DNA from: Microstegium vimineum
Lineage: Eukaryota > Streptophyta > Magnoliopsida > Poales > Poaceae
Length of the DNA stretch: 64,000 bases
Direction of reading: 5' to 3'
Assembly: GCA_022036555.1 (NCBI GenBank)
Contig: CM039139.1
Location: 19,057,376 to 19,121,375, forward strand
The notes under the pieces were generated by a model, which had not been told where the DNA came from, searched no databases, and saw nothing but the letters and a program-made list of their open reading frames with translations. This document shows, one piece after another, positions 11,398-22,645 of this stretch; positions within the stretch are counted from its first letter, which is position 1; each line of letters begins with the position of its first letter. The position numbers and the translations under genes were made by a program.

Positions 11398-14300
11398 TTA
11401 CTTCGGGCCCGCGCCAGGCCCAATTCGCTCGTCCAGGAGGAAGGACTCGATGAAGCGGTTGACGTGGTCGGCGCCCTCCAGCTGCAGCGCGTGCCCTGCG
11501 TCCCTGACGATCTCTAGCCTGGATCTCTCGCCCAGAAGCCTGCATGCATCCACGCGCAACGCATGGCAGTGCTGTTGTGAACAGTCTGAAGCAGAGCGAC
11601 GTAGTGGATTGGATTGAGGAGAGGAGAGAGAGTCTTGTGCAGTGCAGCGCTGTGCGTTTTACCCTGCGTACCTGTGCAGCCTGTGGCCAAGATCGACGGG
11701 GAACACCTGGTCTTTGTCACCCCAGATGATCAGTGTTTCCTGGAGGAGCGGAAGAAGCTGAGGATTGTAAGTATTTTTTATTATTATTATTATTATTTTG
11801 TTGAGGGTTTTCTGGCGAGCTCATGTGGTAACTACTGCGATGTCGTAGTTACTAGTAATACCTGCGTAAGAACCGCGAGGGGATCGACGCCAGCTCCGTT
11901 CTTGAGCAACTCGTGCAGCAGCTCTGCCCTCTCCCTTTTTTGATCCACGTACATGAGCTGCAGCAGAGTGGGGAAAATGTGTTCGTTTTAATTGTACTCC
12001 TGTAACAGTAGACAAAGAACAACGAACAATCTGGCAGGGGACAGAACATCATAAAGTTCTCTCAAATACGCAAAAAATTTGCGCATCTTTGTATTTAAGT
12101 AGAGAGAAAATTTTACAAAACGCTAGCGCGTGTGGCCAGGGGTTTTACAGACTACCACGAAACTCACACCCCCGGTCCTAAGCATTACAGATTACTCATG
12201 CACTAGACAACCTAGCTTACAGACTCCGGCCTCGATCCAAAGGTCTACCGTGTGCCTGATGGTGGAGAGCAAGTGGTCGGCTAAGCTCGCGTCGCCCCGG
12301 AAACATCAGGCGTTCCTTTCCTTCCATATCTCACAGGCCACCAACATGAAGAGAGTATCCGCGCCTTTCCTCTTCTCGCCGTGCCATCTCAAGCGCCATC
12401 GCTCCCACCAAGATAGCAACGAACCGTCCCCCGTTTGGGGATGCGTCTGCCCCAAGCATCGCTAGGATGGACCACCATATTTGTCCCCACTTGAGAACGT
12501 CATAAAGTGGCAAGCTAGTTTCTGACGAGATAGAATCAAATCGAATTGCCCCTGGCAGTGGCAAACAGTCGACACATTCGCTGATGGAGATGGTCAGATG
12601 GACACACACCGGACTTGTTTCACGGCACAGCATGCATATAGCTCATTCTCAAGACGAAATGCAGGCGCCGGGGACAGGTCTGCGTTAATCCCATCAGCAA
12701 GATTTTCGGGTCTACTTATCCACTGCCGCGGGGTAGCACGTGCTCACAAGGACGGACAGGGGTAGGGCCATAGCCCATAGCGTGCCGCACCCTAATCCTT
12801 GCTGCGACTGCGATTACGTGCTCGGAAATCCTTGGACGACGGGGACTCACGGAACCGGGGCGTCGGTGCATCGTACCCGGCGCGAAAACGAGACGGGACG
12901 GAAACCGCACCGCACCAGAACGGCCATGAGCACAAGGGCAACCAGCCGCAACGAACGGTGGACAGAAAGAGGGATGCGAGCCACAAGCTTATCGCTCGCC
13001 ATGTCGCCCCCACCCGCACGCGGCGCGCGCATGCGGACCTGCTAGTAGCCTTGGGGTTGGGCCGTTGGGGCCTCCGCCCTCCGGCCGGCCTTGGCATTGG
13101 CTCGTTGGCTCCGTCCGTCCGCGTCCGTCGCTTGAAACGCGCACTGTTCATCTACAACGGATTCCAGTCCCCAATCATCATGAGTTTCATGTATATATCG
13201 TGAACTCTCCAAGGAGACGAGGACAATCCCAGCCCATATCTATATTCCGTCCTGTTCAGCTGTCCGTGTCAGCTGCTCCATCTGCAGCACGCAACTTGAC
13301 GTACGCGGCCGTGTGCCCCACTGCCCTGGCTGCCCGCTTGCATTACGCATTTAAGCTGCGGCATGCCCGAGCCCGGGTGCCTAATTCTTTCGTGTACAAA
13401 AAACTACTGTACGTGCTCGATCGCCGGGGGCTCCACCAGCTATAGGAGGGTGAGGACACGTGGGCCACGTGAGGAGCCAGCGACCAAAGGAATCGACGAG
13501 ATCGGCGGCATCCGTGACACGCCGCACCAGATCTACCGGCCGGACCCCGCGTGTCTCTCACCCCCGCGGCCCCGCGCTCACTGGAATTGGAGTCGCAGTA
13601 CAAGCCTTGAGTACGTGTTTTTTCTTGTACTCCCTCGTTCCAAAAAGTACGTTTCCCGTTTTCTAACGACTCAATCGATAGCAAGTTTAGCCTTTGTAAT
13701 AAATCAATCAATTTTGTCCACGACTTATGCGTTTCTTTTTGTCCACGAATTATGTATTTATTAGAATTACTGCATTATTGTCTAAGTAAAATAATCATGT
13801 GACATTAAAATGAAAGAAGAATGAGGAGAAAATGGTTTCTTAAACACCTTTGCCTTAAAAAAATTGATCACCACAAAAAAAAACTTATAACATTGAACTC
13901 TCATAGTCATATTTGGTGGGATGAAACCTATTTCGCAAAGAAAAATCTTGCTTAGTAAGGAATCTAAATGCACGTCCTACTGTTTTTTAAAAAATACAAT
14001 TCTAAAATCACAACTTATAATTTCCACAATAGAGTGAGCACATATCCTTTTTCCAACAGTTTAGTTCATTTCGTGATTCGTACAAGACAAATAAAGTTTT
14101 GTTGCACGGGTTTTAAAACATATAGCACGAATCTTAATGCGGAATAAACGCTGAGAGATAAGGATAGAGTGGTCACACTGTTGTGGTTTACAATTTCGCC
14201 TAAAATCATGATTTTAGTTATATTTTTTAAGACGGATGTAGTACTATACAATTATTAGTTTTATACGTCCTGTTCGTTTGGATTATCAGCCGGTTTATCA

Positions 14301-16211
14301 GTCATCGAAACAGTATTTTTATTTCACAATAAAACAGTCAAAAAACAACATTAGCAGTCACTCAAACAAGGCGATAGCTGCTAAGCTTTAGCATACGCCA
14401 TACCGTACGGTTCAGCTTGCAGGTGGGGCGGGCTTTTCCACAAGCCCGCATAGCCGCCCCGTGAAAATATGGTTAGTGGTCGAAATGGCTCAGATGCAAT
14501 TTTTTTGTGGCCTGATGTTTTCTAGTCCGCAAAGCCCACCGAACAAGATGATAAGTTCGAAAAACAACAAAAAGTCTATAAAGTAATTAAGAATTCTTCT
14601 AGTATTAATATTAATCCCTCCCTCCGTCCCACAATTTTTTCGCAAAATAAATGTCACGATAGGGAGCAGATAGTTGTCGCAAAAAAAAGAAAAAGATAGG
14701 GAACAGTAGTAGCCGACAGCTGCAGCAACCCTGCAGGTTATAGATCTGGAAACCAGCGAAATAAAAAAAAAACAGTTGTCGTAAAGAAAATGGTAATTGT
14801 AAGACTAACGGAGTCTGTCCAAGCTTCCAGATTCCTCTCTCTCTACCATTCAGTCATGGCATGGATCTGCATTCTTTTTTTTTCCTTCCTCTAAATTTGT
14901 GTGTTTTTTCTTCTCTGAAACTGTGACAGAAAGATGGTAGATCTTTTATAGGGGCATAGACATCATTTACATTTGTCTTGGTTTCCATGCCTAAATTTAT
15001 TTTAGAAAAATGATCATCCTACTTGCGGATGCTTACGGACATTCCTAACTTGTCCACTAATCCCACTAACCTTTCTCGATGATAGTTTTGCGGCTTACGG
15101 ATCCCGCATAACCCGCTTAATAGTTTCACGGACAGATTAGTGGGACGGTCTACAATCCGCCCCGCCTATAAGCCGACGTACGGTAAACAATAATGTGAAA
15201 CTCAATACCGGTCGTGCTGCGAAATACTCCACCGTATTGCAGCCTGGTGCATGGTCAATGGTCAATTGATAAAAACCGACATCAAGCTGGTACTACACGT
15301 CACGCAGGCTAATTTAACTGGACGTGATATATTATATCTAACACAGGAAAAACCGGAATGCGATCGAAAAAAAACTTATATATATAGAAAATATTGACGG
15401 CAACAAAAAAAACACCGGACGAGATCGAGCGCTAGTTAACCTGGATGAAGTCGTCAAGCACGAAGTCCGGCATCCACGGCGGGGGGCGATGCATGGAGCG
15501 TCGCACAAGGAAGCGCAGCCCCTCGGCGGTGTCCGGCAGCAGCGCCTCCTCAACAGCGCGGTCCTCCCGCGCCGCCATCGCCCGCATCTCCCCGGGCGTG
15601 GCCGCGACGCCGGTGGTCATGATGACGAGCCTGCCCACGGCGTCGCTGGCCTCGGCGGCGGCCATCCGGTAGGCGACAAAGCCGCCGTAGCTGATCCCGG
15701 CGACGTCGTAGCGGGGCACGCCGAGGAGGCGCATGGCCTCGGCGGCACAGCGGGCCTGGAACGCCACGGAGCGGAGCGGTGACGCGGACCGGGACTGCGC
15801 GCCGAAGAATACGAGGTCCGGCGCGTACACGTGGAAGTGGCGGGACAGGCGCGGGAGGTTGCGCGCCCACGTCCACTTGGCGTCCCCGCCGAAGCCGTGG
15901 AGGAGGAGGAGCGGCTGCTTGGAGGACGGGGTGGCGGGGCACCAGACGCGCAGCGTGGTGGAGTCGTGGAGGCGGAGGACGACGGGGCGGAGGCGGAGGC
16001 GCGCCAGGAGGTGGAGCGACAGCGCGGCGTCGCGGAAGGCGGCCAGGCGGAGGCGGAGGAGCAGGCGGAGGAGGAGCAGCGAGAGGGAGAGCAGCGCCAA
16101 GAGCGTGGACGCGCCGTGCGGCTGCTGCTTCATGTTCATGGCTGCCGCCAGCGCGGTGGCACTGGCGGCACTGCCCGCCGTCGCGCGCATGGACGGCACC
16201 GAGATGCGCAT
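11398..16211 (-). CDS. Alpha/beta-hydrolase, tandem copy 3 (membrane-anchored, giant intron 1)
   Basis: 358-residue alpha/beta hydrolase. Exons: 15441-16211, 11862-11957, 11672-11739 and 11398-11539; GT-AG borders, compatible phases, TAA at 11398-11400. The start at 16211 gives MRISVPSMRATAG; ATGs at 16190 and 16136 are alternatives. Unlike copies 1 and 2 it has a leucine-rich hydrophobic segment near residues 36-58 (LLALLSLSLLLLRLLL), probably a signal anchor. Catalytic elements: HGFGGDAKWTW, GISYGGF, WGDKDQVFPVD and DAGHALQLE. Exon 2 is 96 nt against 93 nt in its neighbours; exon 3 is again 68 nt. Intron 1 is 3483 bp and carries a LINE remnant and MITEs. The joining of the distant first exon rests on phase, identical gene plan and the lack of any other partner; a cDNA would settle it. 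It is the most divergent copy, so probably the oldest duplication. Substrate unknown. Confidence 0.85.
12052..12640 (-). mobile_element. LINE (L1-type) 3'-end remnant in intron 1 of hydrolase copy 3
   Basis: The minus strand carries the C-terminal end of a plant LINE ORF2. Recognisable pieces are SWWERWRLRWHGEKRKG, CEIWKERNA, an in-frame TGA, CFRGDASLADHLLSTIRHTV and a stop near 12200. A typical LINE 3' untranslated tail follows (AAATACAAAGATGCGC, then TTTTTTGCGTATTTGAGAGAA) down to about 12052. The 5' portion is missing. It lies in the same orientation as the host gene. Confidence 0.75.
12641..13629. other. Intronic GC-rich stretch, no gene seen
   Basis: Part of intron 1 of hydrolase copy 3. 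It is GC-rich and has several open frames on both strands, but none resembles a known protein, shows a domain, or has convincing splice structure. It is probably old repeat or captured sequence. Confidence 0.4.
13630..14238. mobile_element. Stowaway-like MITE termini, possibly two merged elements
   Basis: The left end CTCCCTCGTTCC follows TA (13628-13629). A right end GACGGATGTAG lies near 14230-14240 and precedes TA. The two ends are only loosely inverse and the span (about 600 bp) is long, so this may be two partial elements. AT-rich, non-coding, inside intron 1 of hydrolase copy 3. Confidence 0.35.
14269..14371. mobile_element. Short MITE related to the one at 34326
   Basis: About 103 bp. 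The left end CCTGTTCGTTTGGAT is loosely inverse to the right end CACTCAAACAAGG. The interior stretch AATAAAACAGTCAAAAAACA closely matches AATAAAACAGTTAAAAATAA in the element at 34326-34446. No target duplication was resolved. Confidence 0.45.
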
Positions 16212-16309
16212 CGAGGTCGAGGGCGGTGACGCAAGGGAAAGTACAAGAAAACGATGCCTTCCCAGATCGGTGGGGTTGGAGCAGGCAGCAGTGGCGCAGC
16301 ATGTGTGTG

Positions 16310-16318
16310 TATAAATAG
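16310..16318 (-). promoter_or_regulatory. TATA-like box upstream of hydrolase copy 3
   Basis: On the minus strand CTATTTATA lies about 100 bp before the start codon at 16211, a plausible distance for a core promoter with a short leader. Assigned by sequence and position only. Confidence 0.45.
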
Positions 16319-16329
16319 ACTGCCCTGCA

Positions 16330-18416
16330 CTGCCGGCCTACCCTGCTCGTAGTTAACGAAGTCAGCATGCTACGCCGTTGTGCCGGCCTGCCGGGGAAAT
16401 GAATGCATATTCCAATAGAAATAATATAAACAAAATTTTATCCTTAAGAAATTTGTCATCCTTATCTAATTACATTACTTCCTCATGTCTCTAAACATTT
16501 GTCTTTGTTGATTTACATGCTGTAGTTAAACTAGATTCGTAAAAAAATATTTGCAACATTTATCAACATATATAATGATATTAACTATATTTTATAAATA
16601 TTCATATTTTATATTACTCAAAGTTATTTCTCAGAAAACAAGAATGAAAGTTAAAAATAAAACTAAAGTTGTATGATAGTATGATATATCACTGTATTTA
16701 ATGTTTATGGAATTGCCGCTGAAATTAGGCTAATCAATCATAACCTAATACGCCGTTTGACATGACTTCTCTACTATTTTTATGTGTTATTCAACTGGTT
16801 GTTTCTACAATAAAAAATATTATATTATGATTAATAAATCGCGTCGATAAGTTCAAGCGAACAAAAAGGCTCCACCTTCTACATAAAAATGGCTTCAGCT
16901 TTTTTTTGCATACACCAAAAAACGTTTTATTTTCATGAGGTATAACTCTCTGCCTTCTTTGCCCAAACTACTCTCGGATCTTGAATCCGAGGCGCCGAGT
17001 CATGCCAAAGAGATCCTACTAGCGAACTCAGCATGCTTCACCATTTTGCCGGCCAAAAGAAATCACTACCCGATTTTCCAAAAAAAGGTGAATTCATACC
17101 CCGATTCAATTACATGGACAGTTTGGAATTTAGTGAATTGGAGGATGCGGTTTAGCGGGTGAAGAAAGTCTGAAGATGATGGGAGAAATCAACAGGGCAA
17201 CTGACCGGTTAGTAATAAATGGATAGCAGGCCGGTGATCGACAAAGTAAGGGCTCGCCCAACCCTACGCCATGGCGTGCTGTCCCAACTCAAATGCTGTA
17301 CGAAATGTCCATGTCACAACTAAGTGTAGTGCTGCAGTGTGATAGAGGCTTCTACAGAAGAATCGACGGTCTCATCTGACAAAAAAAACTAAGCAACTAT
17401 TGAGGTATGCGTTGAGGTATGGAGCAGTAGCTCGGGAAACACAGAAAAATTGCTTTAAAGACAGTCAAAGGGAGGATAAAATTGTGTGGTTTCAATTGAA
17501 GAAAACGTTAGCTTCAGTACTATTTTTCTGACTTGGAACACATCTTTTTCGTGGGGCTGTTGAAGCTATATGTCTGCCTTGATGCTGCCCTAACTTGATG
17601 CAATGCAGTGATAAACTGACCACATATATGTCCATGTTGGATACCGGAGAGAGTGTGGCTCTCCAGCAAACCAACGATATTTTACTCTCATAATAAATTA
17701 ACATAAGTGTTTAGTATAAACTAATTTTTTAGCGAAACAAACATAACCTGTATTGACGCCAGAAATTGCAAGAGGATAATGGAGCCTTTTTCACAGTTTC
17801 ATCAACTCTGACTCTTTATTACTGTTGGGAAGCTGAAGTATGAAAATAGTAAAAAGAAAATAAGCATCTCCAACAGTTTGCCAAAATTCATAACATAACT
17901 CTCGGTGATTCTCGTGATGCCTACGTTCGATATGTTATGGACACGCCTACGTTCGACCAAGAGTTGGGAACGATGGTCTTCAGAAGTTGGAGGACAGGGC
18001 AAGTGAGCCACCAATAATATATAAGCTGGGGAATGGAAGTACGGTCAGAAGTGGTGGCGTTGGGTACTCAATCTTTGAAGCAGGACTGCATCGATGTGAT
18101 TCGGTTACTAATGATCTGAAGATGAACTGTAATAGGCTTACGGTCAAATGCAGTTGGTTCGGTTGGCTTCTAGACCGGTTATATTTTTTAAATTTCTGGC
18201 GAGCTAAACACCGACATCTCCTGAAAATAAGCGACTAGTAGAACTATAGGCTATAGCAGTGCCATTGTATATCCATTGAGTATACTATGGTTCAACTAGT
18301 GAGATAGTTCTTGTCTAGAGGTTTAGCTAATAATTAGCTAGTATATTATCTATGCCTATTTGGATTAAAAAATAGTTATTTTTTACAAGACAAAAAAAGA
18401 TAATTATTAACAAATA
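16330..18416. other. Intergenic, no gene supported
   Basis: AT-rich spacer between the divergent hydrolase copy 3 and the TTLL12-type gene. Short decayed MITE-like stretches are present (for example near 16480 and 16755-16870), and small open frames resemble nothing known. Confidence 0.5.
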
Positions 18417-18641
18417 CTCATTCCATTTTAAATTATAGTTTGTTTGACTTTTATAACTCCAAATTTAACCACTCGTTTTATTCAATTTTTTTGCAAAATA
18501 TCATTTCTTTTAGTGTAGCTTATTTAATAAATGATTTATATAAATAACTTAAATTTGACTATATTTGTATTTTTTTTAATAAGACGAATGATTAAATTTA
18601 AGATAAAAAATCAAACGAATTATAAATTAAAACGGAGGGAG
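18417..18641. mobile_element. Stowaway-like MITE
   Basis: 225 bp. The left end CTCATTCCATTTTAAATTATA follows TA (18415-18416). The right end TATAAATTAAAACGGAGGGAG precedes TA (18642-18643). Clear imperfect terminal inverted repeats and an AT-rich interior. Confidence 0.75.
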
Positions 18642-18964
18642 TACTAATTACTATCTACAGGTAATAAACATGACCTAAGGATGTTGTGGTTGTTTTCGCT
18701 AAACCACTTGCCTGTCATACATCACTGTTAAGGCATAGGGTAGTCCCACCGTCCTAAAAAAATGTGATTCTAGTTTTAAATATATAATAAGGAACGTGTT
18801 TTCTTGGTTTTGTATTTGGAAAAAATATGAGAAACAAAAGACAGTGCAGTGAAACAAAAGAATCAGTTGACGACCACCGACCAGCCAAGGCCGTCCACGG
18901 CAACTGTTCGGCCCTGAAGCCTTTCAAATAAAAACCGAATCGTCTGAAGCATATTACTTCAGCG

Positions 18965-19426
18965 TAAGGATGACAACGGGTCGGGTTCAGATCGGGTGGA
19001 GTCTCCGTGCACCCGAACTCGAAACCCGAAGTCAAAACCCGAACCTGAATCCGAAACCGATTCGGGTGGAAATTCATCACCAAAACCAAACTCGCGAATA
19101 CCCGAAACCCGAACGGATACCCGAAACCCAAATGAATACCCGAAACCCGTGGATATATATACACATATTCACATATATATATATATACACACATATTCAC
19201 ATGTATATATACACATATTCACATATTCACATATATATACACATATTCACATGTATATACACATATTTCGGATATCCATTGGATATCCACGGGTGAAAAA
19301 CCGAACCCGAAAGGTTTCGGGTATCCGAATCCGAAAACCGTGGGTGAAAAATCATCCCCAAACCCGAACCCGTGGGACCCGAAACCCGTGGATACCCGCC
19401 CCGAACCAGACCCGCTGCCATCCTTA
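18965..19426. mobile_element. hAT-like MITE with 8-bp target duplication
   Basis: 462 bp element with ends TAAGGATGACAACGGGTC and, inverted, TAAGGATGGCAGCGGGTC. It is bordered on both sides by the perfect 8 bp repeat CTTCAGCG (18957-18964 and 19427-19434), the target-duplication size of hAT transposons. The interior has many ACCCGAA/CGGGT motifs in both orientations and a central ACATATTC/TATATA microsatellite (about 19150-19265). No coding capacity. It ends only 141 bp before the start codon of the TTLL12-type gene. Confidence 0.85.
19150..19265. repeat. TATATA/CACATATTC microsatellite
   Basis: Irregular tandem of ACACATATTCACATATAT-like units forming the centre of the hAT-like MITE upstream of the TTLL12-type gene. 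Confidence 0.7.
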
Positions 19427-19567
19427 CTTCAGCGCGAATCCTAAAGCGGCAAAGCAGGCTCGCTTCTCGCTCGCCCTTTTCCACTCCACTCTCTGGAGGC
19501 CTCTAAACCCTTCTTCTCCCCACGCCCTCACCCGCCGCCGCCGCCGCTTGCCCGGGGTGCTATAGCC

Positions 19568-22500
19568 ATGTCACCCGCGGCTGCCTCTGCCTCATCCGGC
19601 GACCGCATCCGAACCTACGAAGACTTCGCGCGGGTGCACGCTTACCTGTTGTCCGCGACCGGCATCCCGCCGTCGCTGCACCAGAAGCTGTACCGCAAGC
19701 TCGCGGACGAAGTCTTCGACGGCGGTGAGGCTTTTGTCGTCGAGCCGTGCGAGGACGGGAGGCAGCGGCGCATCGTGCTCGCCGCCGATGAGTCTCTGGG
19801 AAAGGAGTCCGATGTCTTCCTTGTCGACCACGCGTGGTCCTTCCGCCTCTCTGATGCGCTCAAGCAGGTATGTGGCCTCTGCACGTGGTGCTTGGACTGA
19901 GTTCAGGTAGTTTGTCGAGGAGGGTTAGTATGGCTTATACGTACGTGTTTGTGACGCGTGCCTGAATAATTACTACTACGAATTTGAAGTTCACCATGAA
20001 TCCATTCAGTTTAATCATCTGCTTCTTCCAGTGGAATCTATAGTACGTCCCATTTCAATTTTTTTTGCTGATTGGAACGATTAGAAATTATAGGTGCTGA
20101 GGTGTGGATAATTGGTCATTCTAGATTGTAATTAGATCCATTAAGTGGCGGCTAGAATTTCAGATACCTTAGGTCCTTAGCTGTTCTAGCTAACACGAAC
20201 CTAGTTGTCATCACATTACTTGTTTAAAAATACAACAATCAGTGCCTTGTTGAACTCCTCTGTTATTATTTATGCATGGTCAGCGGTCAGCAAGGAAGAA
20301 CTGTAGTAGTGTTCACTTACAGTTACAGGATTTTGTCATGTTATTATGGATGATCTTATGCATGCATTTTGATGATTTTGTAGTTGAGGGAAGTACCAGG
20401 ATTGGCTGAAAGGATGACAGCATTGATGTATGTGGATTTGGACCGCAGGATCGAAACTGAGGAGGCAGATGAGCAGGATGGTGATGAGAATAAGAGCTTG
20501 GAGCATGTATTGCAAGTAGTCGAGAAAGAAAGGGATAAAGTTCAGGAAAGGGGAAGTGATTCTGCAGCATGGCTGGAACTTGAAGAACTTGGAATTGATG
20601 ATGACATGCTAATAGCCTTGGATCTATCTGCAAAATTTCCGGTGTGATTCTCTTTTCCTAAAAAAAAGAACAGTCTGATTCTTTCCAATGTACAGGTTCT
20701 CAATCTTGCTCATTTGTAATATACAGTCGGGAAAAATGGTTATGTGCTTGTTCTCACATTCCCCTTGAAAGTAAAAGATTTCATCTGTCAATCTTAGCGT
20801 TTTGTCTAATACTTAATGTTACTAGTGGTGACCTCAATAAAATATTTTTTATAACGTTTTATGCTAGTTGTCAGAAGTCAGAACTCAGAAGAACTGTTTT
20901 TGACACTTTGTCCTTGGTGTTCAATTTTTCTTAACTATTCCCTTTTGTATCTGACTAGAATCTGGTAGCTCTGAACCTATGGGGAAACAAGCTGCAGGAC
21001 CCAGAGAAAGTTATGCAAGAAATCAGGAAGTGTGCAAAGCTAAAGGCACTTTGGTTGAACGAGAATCCTGTTCTTGGCAAAAGGTGAGACTAAGTTTTTT
21101 TCTTAGATTGTTTAACAAATTCTTCAATGCATACTTCCATGACAATTCAAGGGCCAGATATAACCCAATTTGAGATAAAACTATCAATACCACACTGATG
21201 GAAATTGGTAAGCAACTTGTCTTCCGTGCATACTTCAATGGCAATTTGATGGCCAAAGAGAACTCAAGTTGAAAAACCTAACATTACATTGATGGAAGCT
21301 GGGAAGTAATGTATATTCATGAAATACTTCAAGGTGCATTAATCATAACACTCATTCATGCAAATTTTAGGCCCGAAATGTTGTGTTTTGTGGCTGTTCA
21401 AATAATTGATTTAATATATGGATGGATTTGAGGTGCCAAAAGTGGATTTGGGACAGAAAAGTAGTAAAACACTTGCCAGCTCTTTGCCATCCATGTATTT
21501 TGATCCTTTATATCAACAATCTTAGCTACAACAGGAGTGGTTATGCATGCATGAAGTTTGGGTCACGGAAACTTAATTTGTCTAAATAACAGTCTACTAC
21601 TACATTTGGTTACAATACATGTCTGGTAACAGCAATGCATTGAAAGGGAACAGCAATTCCCTAATTAAGGCCTGTTTGGCACAACTTCAGCTCCAAGATC
21701 TAGGCTGGATCTGTAGTTTGTAGATTGAATTAATGTGTTTTAAATATTTGTACTTAGTCCAATCTGCAAACAAAGTGATTCTTCCATATGCTCTTGATGC
21801 ACCTCTTGCTGATCCAAGATTTCTTGAGCTGGATCCCTTCTGAACAGGCTTAAGGAGCAAGGAATAAATACTTCATGGATAATTGAAGGCTTCTAGAATT
21901 TTACTGTCATGTGTATTTTCAGGCAGTAGAGTCTTTTAATAGCCTATGTTGTCATGATCTGACATTCTTCTTGTCCTGTTGGTCTTGCTAGCATTGACAA
22001 AGCTGTTCTAGATGGTCTCTCTGGATTGGAAATATACAATTCACATTTTACGAGTAAAGCTGGAGAGTGGGCGTTAGGTTTTTGTGCAGACATTGTTGGA
22101 GCAGATAATCCCTGTTCTGTGGAAAGCACACTGTTAGGGAGTATTGAGACTATTGACCTTTCTGATAGATGCATTCACAAGCTACCAGAGGTATTTAATG
22201 ACCCCAACTGATCTTCTACGAATGACATGATGCAGTTCTCAACAATTGTACTGACAATTTCCCTCTCTGTGGTGTTTAAACCCTTAGGTATTCTCTCCTA
22301 GTAATTTGCCATCTCTGTCAAAATTGAACATCCGTGGTAATCCTCTGGATCAAATTTCTGGCGATGATCTCTTAAAGCTATTTGGTGGATTCACTCAGTT
22401 ACAAGAGTTGGAGGTACTATGCTGCAGCTTACATATCTTCTTTTGACATGTCTTCATGTGTCCTTTTTCAAGAAATCCCTTATATTCCACTGAATAAGTT

Positions 22501-22607
22501 CATATGCCTACAATACAGCTTTGATGTCTCACTGACATGCCAAGACAACATGTCAGCTTCACGACAAGTGGTGTATTGTGGAACATGCACTTATTCAGTG
22601 GCCTATG

Positions 22608-22645
<38 letters not shown>

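Noticed and set aside
12792..13203. Arg-rich open frames in the GC-rich intron stretch
   Set aside because: Open on several frames at once because of base composition; no similarity, leader or splice pattern.
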